Assembly (NCBI GenBank): GCA_963844325.1
Contig: CAWJNV010000002.1
Coordinates: 682,001 to 746,000 of the forward strand
Length of the DNA stretch: 64,000 nt
Source: CADCTQ01 sp963844325
GTDB lineage: Bacteria > Bacteroidota > Bacteroidia > Cytophagales > 172606-1
Direction: 5' to 3'
The notes below the pieces were generated by a model. That model saw only the letters and a list, made by a program, of their open reading frames with translations. It had not been told where the DNA came from and did not search any database. Positions 8,686 through 16,795 of this stretch are shown here, in pieces. How positions within the stretch are numbered: position 1 is the first letter of the stretch; each line of letters begins with the position of its first letter. Both the position numbers and the translations under genes were made by a program.

Positions 8686-10545
8686 ATGCGAAACGTTTAC
8701 CCCGTGCTGGCAGTGCTGCTGGCAGTTGCCCTATTGCATTGTACCGGCTTCGGCCAGGTGGCCGGCTTGCCGCCGCAGGCGCCCAACAGCCACCAGGAAT
8801 ACGTCCGGCACCTGCGGACGGCCGAAGAAAGAGCCTACGGGGAAGTGCTGGCCCGGTACGACGCCTACCTGTCGGCCCACCCGCACGACGTAGCCGTGCA
8901 CCTGGAACGTTGCCGGTTCATCGGCAACGCCTTTTACCCGGAAAACGCCGAGTACAACCTCAAACAGGACGAACTGGACGCGTGTTTGCTGGCACTTGCC
9001 CAACAGTTCCCCGACGATCCCGACGTGCTGCTGTACCGGTCCGAATTCCTGTACGGCGATTCGGCCATTGCCTTTCTGGAAGATGTGCTGAAGCGGCAGC
9101 GCCGACACCCCGACCGCTGGCAGGGCAAGCCGCTCTGGAAAGTATACGAAAGCCTGGCCAACCAACTGGGCTACCGGGACCGGTACAAGGAGAGCATTGC
9201 ACCCGCCCTGCAAGCGGTTGCCCTCAACGACACGCTGGACCTGAGCCTGCTGCTGGCCCGGGCCTACCAGGCCGGTAACCAACCCGCCGAAGCCCGCAGG
9301 GTGCTCACCCAGGGCCTCCGGCCGGGACAGCCCCGGTGGGAACTCTCCCAGAAGGGCCAGTTGCTGCTCGAACTGAACGAACCCGCCCTGGCCCTCAAAG
9401 CCTTCCGGCTGACGGCCACCGACAGTACCGACTGGCATGAGGTGGAGGGCGTTGCCCGGGCCTTCGAGCAAACGGGAGCCTACGCCGAAGCCCGGAAAAT
9501 CATGCGGGCGGCGGCCGGCGCATCGGCCAGCCAGCAGCGCCGGGAAGCCCTTTTTCTGCACGACCTGGCCTACCAGCCCGGCGACAGCGCCCTGTCCAGC
9601 TACCACGCCCTGCGGTCGCTGGGCTACCAAACCGACCCGCTGGGCCACTACCGCCTGCGGCTGTTTGCGAAGCATCCGCTCCTGGGCTGGCACTGGCGCG
9701 ACCTGGCCGGCGTGGGCCTGCTGCTGGTGGTGCTCCTGGCCTGCTTCGCCGCTCCTTACCTGTGGATTCTGCCCATTCATTACGTGGGGGGCCGCTTCCG
9801 CCGGAGCCACGCGCTGCCCCGCCCCGCGTGGGGGCTCACGCACTTCTGGCTCATCAGCGCCGCGTACCTGCTCAGCAGCGTGATCGTGACGTGGCTCTAC
9901 AACTACCCGTACCTGCTGTCCTTCTTCTCCGACCAGTACGCCGTAACGGACGCAGCCGCGGCCGGCGACGCCCCGGTGCGGGCCCGGGAAGTCATCGTGT
10001 TTTTCGGGGCCATGGCCGGCTGCACCGCCCTGCTGGTCGGGCGGCGCGGCTGGGGCCACCTCGTACGCGGCAACTGGACCCTGGGCAAGCAGATCGGTGC
10101 CGGCGTGGGGGCTGCCATCGGGCTGCGCATCGGCCTGGGGCTGGTGCTCGTGCTGAACCGGCAGTTCTTCCCCGAAGCGGTCTTGCCGTCGGCCGTGTTC
10201 GACTTCCCCCTGGCGGCCATCGAGGAGAACATCATCGCCCTGAAGGACAGCTACGGCCTGCCGGCTACCTTTCTGCTGGTGGCCGGGCTCGTGCCGGTGT
10301 ACGAAGAAGTGATCTTTCGCGGCATCGTGCTGAACGCCTCCCAGAAGCACATCCTGTTCCTGGGCGCCAACGTCCTGCAGGCGCTGCTTTTCGCCCTCAT
10401 CCACAACAACCTCTCCTGGTTCCCCTTCTACTTCTCCTTCGGCGTGACGGCGGGGTACCTGCGTCAACGGTCGGGCGGCCTGGGCACGGGCATTGTGTTT
10501 CACATGACCAACAACGCCCTGGCCCTGCTGTCCCTGCTCCGGTAG
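8686..10545 (+). CDS. TPR-containing CPBP-family intramembrane protease
   Basis: 619 residues: a signal-type N-terminus (about 1-24), a periplasmic helical TPR-like region to about 330, then membrane segments. The C-terminal domain carries the CPBP (CAAX protease/bacteriocin-processing) signatures: paired glutamates in VYEEVIFRG near 540, a histidine in FALIHNNLSW near 575, and a closing HMTNN near 606. These are the proposed metal-binding and catalytic residues of the family. The fusion to a TPR-like sensor suggests substrate recognition outside the membrane, but no substrate is evident. It is followed by a good terminator and then the PP2C gene. Confidence 0.82.
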   Translation: MRNVYPVLAVLLAVALLHCTGFGQVAGLPPQAPNSHQEYVRHLRTAEERAYGEVLARYDAYLSAHPHDVAVHLERCRFIGNAFYPENAEYNLKQDELDACLLALAQQFPDDPDVLLYRSEFLYGDSAIAFLEDVLKRQRRHPDRWQGKPLWKVYESLANQLGYRDRYKESIAPALQAVALNDTLDLSLLLARAYQAGNQPAEARRVLTQGLRPGQPRWELSQKGQLLLELNEPALALKAFRLTATDSTDWHEVEGVARAFEQTGAYAEARKIMRAAAGASASQQRREALFLHDLAYQPGDSALSSYHALRSLGYQTDPLGHYRLRLFAKHPLLGWHWRDLAGVGLLLVVLLACFAAPYLWILPIHYVGGRFRRSHALPRPAWGLTHFWLISAAYLLSSVIVTWLYNYPYLLSFFSDQYAVTDAAAAGDAPVRAREVIVFFGAMAGCTALLVGRRGWGHLVRGNWTLGKQIGAGVGAAIGLRIGLGLVLVLNRQFFPEAVLPSAVFDFPLAAIEENIIALKDSYGLPATFLLVAGLVPVYEEVIFRGIVLNASQKHILFLGANVLQALLFALIHNNLSWFPFYFSFGVTAGYLRQRSGGLGTGIVFHMTNNALALLSLLR

Positions 10546-10577
10546 GGGCGCCCCGGTAATTTAGCCCGTAATAAGCA

Positions 10578-10606
10578 GGACAGACGTAGCCGGTCTGTCC
10601 TTTTTT
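10578..10606 (+). terminator. Rho-independent terminator
   Basis: Stem GGACAGAC (10578-10585) pairs with GTCTGTCC (10593-10600) across a 7-base loop and is followed by TTTTTT (10601-10606). It lies 33 bp after the CPBP protease stop and ahead of the PP2C gene. It is one of the few hairpins here with a classical T-tract. Confidence 0.85.
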
Positions 10607-10651
10607 GCGTACTATTAGGAGAACCATACGGGTCAAGCACCAGCCAAACGC

Positions 10652-11488
10652 ATGTACTCTTCCATCAGCCAGCCGGACTACATCAGCATCAGCGCCGCCA
10701 CCGACCGGGGCAAGGTGCGCGAACACAACGAAGACAGCTTTGGCGCCTGCGCCGACCTGGACCGGTCGCAGTGGGCCGACGGCGGAGAACGGGTGCCGCT
10801 CTCGCCGGCGGGCAGCCTGCTGGCCGTGGCCGACGGCATCGGCGGCGCCCTGGCCGGGGAAGTAGCGTCGCGCATTGCGGTGGAAACCGTGCAGGCTTAT
10901 TTTTCGCCCGCCCCGTTTACGGAGGCCCCGCCCGAAAAGGAAGCCCGCGCCTACCTGCAACGGGTGGTCCGGGCAGCCCACCGGGCCATCCTCGACTACG
11001 GCGACACGCATCCGCAGTGCGAAGGCATGGGCACCACGCTGATCCTGGCCTGGATGACCGGCCGTACGGCCTACCTGGCCTGGCGGGGCGACAGCCGGGG
11101 CTACCTCTACCGGCCCGGCGCCGGCATCCGCATGCTCACCGAGGACCACTCGCTGGTGTGGGATTACGTAAAAGCCGGCCGGCTCACGCCGGAGGAAGCC
11201 GACGTGCATCCCATGAGCAACATCATCCTCAAAAGCCTGGGCAACCGGGAGGTGCGCGACGCCCTGCCCGACATTGTGGCCGTGCCCCTTCAGCCGGGCG
11301 ACCGGCTGCTGCTGTGCAGCGACGGGCTCAACAACATGGTTACGACCAAGGACATTGGCCGGATCGTGGGCCAGCCGGGGGTGCCGCTGCCCGAGATCAA
11401 CCGGCAACTGATTGAAGCGGCCAACGGGAACGGCGGCCGTGACAACATTACCGTTGCCCTGCTGGAACTGTTCGGGCCGGGCGCCTGA
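10652..11488 (+). CDS. PP2C-family protein serine/threonine phosphatase
   Basis: 278 residues, essentially one PP2C catalytic domain. Metal-binding motifs are visible: DRGKVREHNED near 17-27, VADGIGGALAGE near 54-65, GMGTT, WRGDSRGYLY, LCSDGLNN and a closing GGRDNITV. It has no membrane segment, so it is probably cytoplasmic. The family dephosphorylates Ser/Thr-phosphorylated proteins using two Mn/Mg ions. The ATG at 10652 precedes the domain by about 10 residues, which fits. No kinase partner lies nearby. A Ser/Thr kinase module could lie in the truncated protein at the left edge, but that is conjecture. Confidence 0.92.
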   Translation: MYSSISQPDYISISAATDRGKVREHNEDSFGACADLDRSQWADGGERVPLSPAGSLLAVADGIGGALAGEVASRIAVETVQAYFSPAPFTEAPPEKEARAYLQRVVRAAHRAILDYGDTHPQCEGMGTTLILAWMTGRTAYLAWRGDSRGYLYRPGAGIRMLTEDHSLVWDYVKAGRLTPEEADVHPMSNIILKSLGNREVRDALPDIVAVPLQPGDRLLLCSDGLNNMVTTKDIGRIVGQPGVPLPEINRQLIEAANGNGGRDNITVALLELFGPGA

Positions 11489-11746
11489 GCCCACGCCTGC
11501 CCGGGTCTTACGGCCTTTTTTCTTCTAAAAAAATACCTAAAAGTAAGTATTTTCCATCCGCGGCCGGGTCGTTAATATTGCCTGAACGTCATGTGCTTAT
11601 GACCGGGTAATTTTCTCTTATGCGTGAATAATTCTGCCGGGCATCACTTCCCCAACTGTACCTGTTTTTTTTCCCGCTGCGCAAAATCCGCATCCGGCTG
11701 TGCAACGTAAATTTCCGGCTTGCGGCGGGCCCGGTGTATTGTGCTG

Positions 11747-11872
11747 CTCCGCGGAGACGCGATGATACTTCGCTGCGGAGACGCGATGATACTTCGCTGC
11801 GGAGACGCGATGATACTTCGCTGCGGAGACGCGATGATACTTCGCTGCGGAGACGCGATAAATCGCGTCTCT
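11747..11872. repeat. 24-bp tandem repeat ending in a hairpin
   Basis: A 24-bp unit (CGCTGCGGAGACGCGATGAT plus ACTT) is repeated from 11771 to 11842 in three exact copies, preceded by a near copy from 11747 and followed by a partial copy whose GAGACGCGAT pairs with ATCGCGTCTC (11852-11872). It lies in the 437-bp gap 11489-11925 between the phosphatase and the response regulator. The gap also has an AT-rich segment just after the phosphatase with AAATAC...GTATTT symmetry. Both strands are open through the tandem block only because 24 is divisible by three. Confidence 0.9.
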
Positions 11873-11925
11873 ACGGGTGACGCTGGATTTTCGACGAACC
11901 ACTTACCACTCTTAACGCTCACGGA

Positions 11926-12588
11926 ATGTCTTTACCCATCAGAGTAGCCATTGCCGACGATCACCAGCTTTTCATCGACGGCCTGCAGGAAGTGATCGCC
12001 CGCATGGAGGGCGTGGAGGTGGTGCACACGGCCGGCAACGGCGCCGAACTCCTCGAAGGGCTGGCGGACCATCCCTGCGACCTGGCCGTGGTGGACATTC
12101 ACATGCCCGTTGCCGATGGCCTCCAGACCACGCGGCTGCTCCGGGAGAAATACCCGCACACGAAGGTGCTGATCCTGACGATGAACAACGAGATCAGCCT
12201 CATCAGGCACGTGCTGGAAGCCGGTGCGCTGGGCTACGTGCTCAAAACGTCGGGCAAGGAGGACCTGGAACGGGCCATCCGCCGGGTTGCCGCGGGCCTG
12301 ACCTTCTTCAGCGAGGCGGTGGCCGCCGAACTGGCCCGGCAGTACATGCCCGAAGGGGCTTCGGCGGTGCAGTTTCCGAAGGAAGACGCCAAAACGCCCC
12401 TCACGGAACGGGAACGGGAAATCGTGGCGCTGATTGCCCGCGAGTACTCTTCCGCCGAAATCGCCAACCTGCTCTTCATCAGCCCGGCCACCGTGGATAC
12501 GCACCGCAAGAATATCCAGCACAAGCTGGGCGTCAAAAACATCGTGGGCGTGCTCAAATACGCGTTCCGCGCCGGATTAATGCAATAA
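11926..12588 (+). CDS. LuxR/NarL-type response regulator (orphan)
   Basis: 220 residues. The receiver has an acidic pair at 11-12 (ADDHQLFIDGL), phospho-acceptor Asp57 in AVVDIHMPVAD, and Lys107 in YVLKTSGK. The LuxR helix-turn-helix follows (LTEREREIVALIAREYSSAE, then ATVDTHRKNIQ). No histidine kinase is adjacent, so its partner is elsewhere. The similar regulator at 4039 suggests paralogy. Start ATG 11926 sits just before the receiver. The upstream gap carries a tandem repeat rather than an obvious operator. Confidence 0.92.
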   Translation: MSLPIRVAIADDHQLFIDGLQEVIARMEGVEVVHTAGNGAELLEGLADHPCDLAVVDIHMPVADGLQTTRLLREKYPHTKVLILTMNNEISLIRHVLEAGALGYVLKTSGKEDLERAIRRVAAGLTFFSEAVAAELARQYMPEGASAVQFPKEDAKTPLTEREREIVALIAREYSSAEIANLLFISPATVDTHRKNIQHKLGVKNIVGVLKYAFRAGLMQ

Positions 12589-13084
12589 CAGGGGAGACCG
12601 CAGACCGGAGAAAAGGAGACCGGAGGAGGATCGGGAACGGAACTTGGGGCGGGGTTGGCGTAGAGGCTGGTGAACAGGCGGGGGGAAGGGAGGAAGGGAG
12701 GTAGGGGCCGGTCACGCGTTTGGGTAAACGGCCTTGGGGGACGGGTAAGAAATTTCCCGAATGGGTGATCAAAAAGGTAAACGGGACGGGGGGGGACGGG
12801 GCAATGGAGGGGGCGCAGCCGGCCGCCAACGGGCCGCATTACGAAATATTTTTTACGGTCCGGCGGCGGTTACCTGGCTTTTGCGGAAGAACCGAGGGCA
12901 GAATGACGGAATAGCCTTTTCAATAAAATTTATTGAAAATCAGCCGTTTATTGTAAGATTCGACCCAGTGCCTCTCCCCGGTTTCCGTGCATAACCGGCG
13001 CAAAAAGTACAGCAGTGGGTTTTGTTGGGTAAAAGGGCGGTTACGTTGCCGTTTTCCTTCTGCTTCCTTCCCGGATTAACGGGT
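12589..13084. other. Gene-poor gap with one AT-rich palindrome
   Basis: No convincing gene. The first 50 bp carry purine-rich words (GGAGACCGCAGACCGGAG, GGAGACCGGAGG) like those at 61505, but without a nearby complementary arm. At 12917-12939 there is a near-perfect palindrome, TTTTCAATAAA then A then TTTATTGAAAA, which could be an operator or a weak transcription-end signal. The remainder is G-rich and unstructured by eye. Confidence 0.6.
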
Positions 13085-13216
13085 ATGAAAACTTTCCTGA
13101 ATATCCTGGCTTTGCTTACCGTTGCCCTCATTGCTTCGAGTTGCTTATCCATTCTGGTACGGGACTGGCTGTACCGGGAGTCGTTCAACCGCCGCCGTAC
13201 GCGGAGTGATTATTGA
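13085..13216 (+). CDS. Small membrane or lipoprotein-like peptide
   Basis: 43 residues from the ATG at 13085: a short charged start (MKTFLN), a hydrophobic stretch of about 17 residues ending SSCL, then a basic tail rich in Arg with RDWLYRESFNRRRTRSDY. It could be a tiny inner-membrane protein or, if ASSC is a lipobox, a lipoprotein. No family is recognised. The frame extends upstream to 13022, but the extension looks non-coding. The stop at 13216 abuts an inverted repeat. Confidence 0.4.
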   Translation: MKTFLNILALLTVALIASSCLSILVRDWLYRESFNRRRTRSDY

Positions 13217-13218
13217 TA

Positions 13219-13337
13219 GAGAAGCGAGAAGCGAGGAGTGAGAAGCGAGAAGGCTGTACCCGTACGTTTCCGTTACAACTGGGCAAGCCCCTTCTTCTCG
13301 CTCCTCACTTCTGGCTTCTCGCTCCTCACTCCTTTCC
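13219..13337. repeat. Intergenic inverted repeat, GAAGCGAGGAGTGAGAAGCG family (copy 1)
   Basis: Left arm (about 13219-13252) is a run of AGAAGCGAG and AGGAGTGAG words; right arm (about 13291-13337) holds the complements CTTCTCGCTCCTCACTTCTG and CTTCTCGCTCCTCACTCC. The right arm contains the stop codon of the minus-strand glycosyltransferase (13326). A second copy with the same words is at 51960. Confidence 0.88.
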
Positions 13338-14744
13338 CCCCAACATTTCCGCCGGGCCGGTAATCCGGCAGAGCAGGCCTTCGTCGAGCAGCCGGGCCAG
13401 GGCAGATTCGTCACCCATCATGGCTTCGCGCCGGTAGAAGGCTTCGACCCGTTGCACATCTCCCGTTTTCACCACCTCCCGCGCCCGGATGCGGAACGGT
13501 ACCCGGTCCATGATTCGCTGCCCGCCCAGGTACGCATCGGGAAAGTCGCCCCACGTCTGGTATTTCCGTAAAAAGTGCGAAAAGCCGCATTCGGCGTAGT
13601 GCAGCACCAGCGGCCCGTGCCGATTCGCGGCCGCTTCGGCCAGGGGTACGTACGGTTTCTGGTATTCCATCGTACCCTTGCGCAGTTGGAAGTGGTGGTT
13701 GCCCCAGGGCAGCAGCGCCGCTTCGAGCCGCGCCGCCGACTTGCCGTTGGCGTAGGCCAGGAAGCCCGGGTTTACCTCCGCCGAAGCGTACGCAGCCAAC
13801 GCTCTTTTTTGCCCGTCGTCCAGGTGGACCCGGTTGCGCTTGAACAAAGTCACCTCCCGGAAATAATCGGCTACCTCCAATTGTCCGCTTACCGCCTCGT
13901 AATTGGGGTACGTGATGCCGTAGACCTGCCGGTCGGCGAGGTCCGTAAAATGCGCCGTTACCGACCCGCCGGGCACGTAGAACAGTTCGTCGGCGTCGAT
14001 TTGCAGCAGCCAGTGCAGCCCGGCGTCCAGGGCCAGGCCGGCGGCAACCTCCACGTTGAGCAGTTGCCGGGCCTGGGGCCGGTGCAGTTGTTCCGCCAGT
14101 TGCGGGTACAGCCGGCAGGCCCGCCACCGGTCGGCCAGGGCGTCGTCCCGTTGGATGGCCGTAACCCCGGGGTAAGCCCGGGCGGTGCGCAGCCCCGGGT
14201 CGCCGGGCCGGTCGAAGAACAGGTACAGGTGCGCAAAGCCAACCGCCAGGTGGTAGCGGATGAACGAGTCGAGGGTTTGTTCGGCGTTCACCAGCGTAAC
14301 GGCAATGGCGGCCCGTTGCGGGGGCGCCGGCACCGGCCGGATGGTTGGCAACGCCTCGCCTTCCGGCCGTGACACCAGCACCACCACGCCCGTCCAGCGT
14401 TCCCCGAACGCCGCTGCCGTCTCTTCCACCCACCCGGTTGCCGGATCGAGGTAGGCCACCCCTCCGCCGTCGCAATGGTGCAGCATGACGCAGGCCCGGC
14501 CGGGTTTTTCCACGAAGGCCAGGGCCGGCATGGGAAGCAGCGGCAGGCTTTCCGGCGCCACGCGGCCGGCCTCGGCCCGCAGGCCCCAGCCGCCCAGCAG
14601 TTGGGTCAGGTGGTAGAGCGACAGGAAGGGAAAGTCGGGGTGGTCGTAGACGGCCTGCGCCACCGCCCCCGGCGAAACCGGTGCGCCCAGGCAATGCACC
14701 AGGTTCCGGAGCACGGCCGCCGCGTTGTCGGTTGATTGGTACAC
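13326..14744 (-). CDS. C39-peptidase-like domain fused to a glycosyltransferase (GT92/GT2_4-like)
   Basis: 472 residues. Residues 1-125 resemble the C39-like papain fold found in Bacteroidota membrane and thioredoxin proteins: HPDFPFLSLYHLTQLLGGWG, a later CVMLHHCDGGGVAYLDP, and a WTGVVVLV end. The catalytic Cys expected near the start is absent (TDNAAAV), so the domain is probably inactive. From about 145 the protein looks like a glycosyltransferase: LVNAEQTLDSFIRYHL, FAHLYLFFDRP, and a DxD-type QIDADELFY, then a long C-terminal region. No signal peptide, so cytoplasmic. The only upstream start is GTG at 14744, inside an inverted repeat. The stop also lies inside a repeat. Acceptor and sugar are unknown; the C39-like part could bind a peptide substrate (inference). 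Confidence 0.65.
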   Translation of the reverse strand: MYQSTDNAAAVLRNLVHCLGAPVSPGAVAQAVYDHPDFPFLSLYHLTQLLGGWGLRAEAGRVAPESLPLLPMPALAFVEKPGRACVMLHHCDGGGVAYLDPATGWVEETAAAFGERWTGVVVLVSRPEGEALPTIRPVPAPPQRAAIAVTLVNAEQTLDSFIRYHLAVGFAHLYLFFDRPGDPGLRTARAYPGVTAIQRDDALADRWRACRLYPQLAEQLHRPQARQLLNVEVAAGLALDAGLHWLLQIDADELFYVPGGSVTAHFTDLADRQVYGITYPNYEAVSGQLEVADYFREVTLFKRNRVHLDDGQKRALAAYASAEVNPGFLAYANGKSAARLEAALLPWGNHHFQLRKGTMEYQKPYVPLAEAAANRHGPLVLHYAECGFSHFLRKYQTWGDFPDAYLGGQRIMDRVPFRIRAREVVKTGDVQRVEAFYRREAMMGDESALARLLDEGLLCRITGPAEMLGGKE

Positions 14745-14863
14745 GGATCGGTTATGATGATTAGGATTGGTTATGAGTAAGGGCTTATGAATGCAATTGT
14801 TCCCCGGTTCCGGCCTGATTTTATCCTAACAAATCATAATCATCATAACCGATCAGTGTACCA
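14737..14863. repeat. Intergenic inverted repeat, GATCGGTTATGATGATTA family (copy 2)
   Basis: 27-bp arms at 14737-14763 and 14837-14863 match with one mismatch (TGGTACACGGATCGGTTATG against its complement). The loop has degenerate versions of the same words. It exactly fills the space between the DUF1080 stop (first base of the stop triplet at 14864) and the glycosyltransferase GTG start at 14744, which lies inside the left arm. Confidence 0.9.
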
Positions 14864-15736
14864 TCAGCGGCAGTTGCAGGGACCACTCACCACGTACTGG
14901 GGTTTGTAGTTGGGGCAGCGGCGGTTGGTGCAGCCCTTCAGGTTGAGCAGTTCGATCTTGCGGAAGTGGATGGGGTGGCTTTCGGCTTGCAGGGCAATGT
15001 ATCCCTCCTGGAGCGGCGTCCCGATCTTCTGCGCCCAGTCGCCTTGCAGGTACCGCCCGACGTCCTCGCCGGTCTCCGCGACGATGGGTTTCTGGTAAGT
15101 AAGCACCGTTTGGCCTTCCACGAGGTGGCGGAGGATGGAGTCGCCGAACACCTCCATTTCGGCCCGTACCCACCGGTCGCCGTCGTAGGTGGCCGACGAG
15201 GAGTTGATGCAGTGCGCCGGGTTGAGCTTGCCGTCCATGTACACCTGCGTGCCCGGCGTGCAAAGGTTGCCCGTGGTGCGCGGTCCCTTGCCCAGGCCGC
15301 CCAGGAACTGCATTTCCAGCGACACCGGGAACTCCTGGTCGCGGGTGAGGCTGGCGGCCGGCTGCGAATGCACCATGACGCCGCTGTTGCGGATGTCCCA
15401 CGCCGGTCCGCCGGCCAGTTGTTCGCCCACGAACCGGTACTCCATCCGGAGCCGGTAGTGCGAGTACGGCTGCCGGTAGTAGATGTGGCCGAACTCGTTG
15501 GTGAACTTGTCGTACCGGTCGTAGCTCACCTGCAACATGCCGTCCTGCACGCGGAAGGTTTCCTTGAAGTTTTCGTTCAGCGCGAAGCCGGTGATCTTGA
15601 TGTCCCAGCCCGTCAGGTCTTTGCCGTTGAACAGGGAAATCCATTCTTCCCGCGGGGGCGGTACGGGAACGTCGTGGCGGACGAAGCCGGAGCACAGCAG
15701 GAGCAGCAGGAGGGCCAGGGTTCGGAGAAAAGTCAT
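14864..15736 (-). CDS. DUF1080 (3-keto-disaccharide hydrolase-like) secreted protein
   Basis: 290 residues with a signal peptide (MTFLRTLALLLLLLCSGF). The mature part begins with the family hallmark EEWISLFNGKDLTGWDIK and continues as a concanavalin-like beta-sandwich: HYRLRMEYRF, a NSGVMVHSQ segment typical of DUF1080, and a closing GYIALQAESHPIHFRKIELL. The C-terminus has a Cys-rich tail (CTNRRCPNY...GPCNCR) that may form disulfides. Family members cleave 3-keto-glycosides in the periplasm; the substrate here is unknown. It may be co-transcribed with the glycosyltransferase downstream, although a repeat separates them. Confidence 0.87.
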   Translation of the reverse strand: MTFLRTLALLLLLLCSGFVRHDVPVPPPREEWISLFNGKDLTGWDIKITGFALNENFKETFRVQDGMLQVSYDRYDKFTNEFGHIYYRQPYSHYRLRMEYRFVGEQLAGGPAWDIRNSGVMVHSQPAASLTRDQEFPVSLEMQFLGGLGKGPRTTGNLCTPGTQVYMDGKLNPAHCINSSSATYDGDRWVRAEMEVFGDSILRHLVEGQTVLTYQKPIVAETGEDVGRYLQGDWAQKIGTPLQEGYIALQAESHPIHFRKIELLNLKGCTNRRCPNYKPQYVVSGPCNCR

Positions 15737-16050
15737 CGGGAAGGGGTGGTAAGGGTTCGGTTCGGGCTAAAAGTTAACACGGAAAACGGCGCCGCCGGAC
15801 GGTAACGGGGCAATTTATTTTACCCGCTTTTGCATTTAACGTTGACGGCCCTTCATTTTATAAAGACAATCGTCTGGTGTATAGTAATTTATGCCGGCAC
15901 CGGGCAACTTTTTTACCGGCCGGGCCGTTGCTACCTACGTACCTTTTCCGGCAGCCCGGCTATCCTGCGGCCTTGCCCCGAGGACGGCCTGTTTTTTGGC
16001 CCGCGGCCTTGTCCGTGCCCGTTGTTGACCGACCGTTACCCCCTATCGAA
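15737..16050. other. Gap with no recognised gene
   Basis: 314 bp between the divergent DUF1080 gene and the small gene at 16051. It is moderately AT-rich around 15815-15890 (AATTTATTTTACCC, TATAGTAATTTATG), which fits a promoter region, but I cannot pick a clear TAnnTTTG box with a matching upstream TTG. No long inverted repeat is visible. Confidence 0.5.
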
Positions 16051-16236
16051 ATGAACGCTTTGTTTGATTTACCCGCATTCCTGGACCGGATTGAGGCGGC
16101 TGCCACGCGGCAGCAGGTGCTCCAGTTGCTCAAAGAACTCGAACACCTTTGTATGCACATGAACCCCGACGAATGCCGCCAGCTTTCCGCGCAGGTGGCC
16201 GAACGGATGAGCAGCCGCATGGCGCAACTCCAGTAA
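16051..16236 (+). CDS. Small helical hypothetical protein
   Basis: 61 residues from the ATG at 16051: LPAFLDRIEAAATRQQVLQL, then a second helix with HLCMHMNPDE and a third around CRQLSAQVAERM. All-alpha, soluble, with two Cys. No family is recognised. The start is chosen because the upstream extension is Pro/Arg-rich and non-helical. It lies 114 bp ahead of the CheY-like gene on the same strand, so co-expression is possible. A regulator-like or partner-binding role is only a guess. Confidence 0.5.
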   Translation: MNALFDLPAFLDRIEAAATRQQVLQLLKELEHLCMHMNPDECRQLSAQVAERMSSRMAQLQ

Positions 16237-16350
16237 CCCCTCCGGCGGCAGCTTTTCCACGTTGGTCCGGACCATTTTTCGGCCGCGTCCGTACAAGGTA
16301 CATTCCAAGTGATGCATGTCCTTGGACGAAACGCTTAAGGTACTGCGCCT

Positions 16351-16776
16351 ATGGATTTGAAACCCTTCCGACGGATCATTGTGGTGGACGACGAGAAAGC
16401 GAGCCTCGTGCTGGCCCGGCTCGTGCTCGACCAGTTGGTGCTGGCCGACCGGGTACTGGCCTTCCAGACCGTGGACGAGGCCATCGAATACATCCGCGAA
16501 TCGTGTACCGACGCGGCCGCCGCCACCGGTAACTGCCCCGACCTGGTGTTGCTCGACGTGAACATGCCGGGCAAAGACGGCATTGACTTCCTGGCCGACA
16601 TGGCCGCCCTGCGCGAAGAAAAATGGGTGGAGGCCAAAGTGGTGCTGCTCACCTCGTCGAACCACCGCGACGACCTGTGCCGGGCCGCCGCCTACCAGGT
16701 AAAGGCCTACGTGGTCAAGCCCATCACCGAAGACAAAATGACCCGCCTCGTGGAGTCGAAAAGCCAGTGGTGGTAG
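16351..16776 (+). CDS. CheY-like single-domain response regulator
   Basis: 141 residues, a stand-alone receiver: acidic pair Asp13-Asp14 in IIVVDDEKAS, phospho-acceptor Asp69 in LVLLDVNMPGKDG, conserved Thr/Ser in VLLTSSNHRDD and Lys123 in YVVKPITED. There is no output domain, so it probably acts by binding a partner or in a phosphorelay. No kinase is adjacent. The ATG at 16351 is well placed two residues before the hydrophobic first strand region. It converges on the FtsX permease gene, whose stop lies 20 bp away. Confidence 0.9.
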   Translation: MDLKPFRRIIVVDDEKASLVLARLVLDQLVLADRVLAFQTVDEAIEYIRESCTDAAAATGNCPDLVLLDVNMPGKDGIDFLADMAALREEKWVEAKVVLLTSSNHRDDLCRAAAYQVKAYVVKPITEDKMTRLVESKSQWW

Positions 16777-16795
16777 GGAAATGACCCCCCGCTCC

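Noticed and set aside
11747..11872. CRISPR array
   Set aside because: Units are contiguous with no variable spacers and no cas genes are present.
11618..11947. Open frames on both strands encoding repeated 8-residue peptides
   Set aside because: They only translate the 24-bp tandem array and have no start context or conservation evidence.
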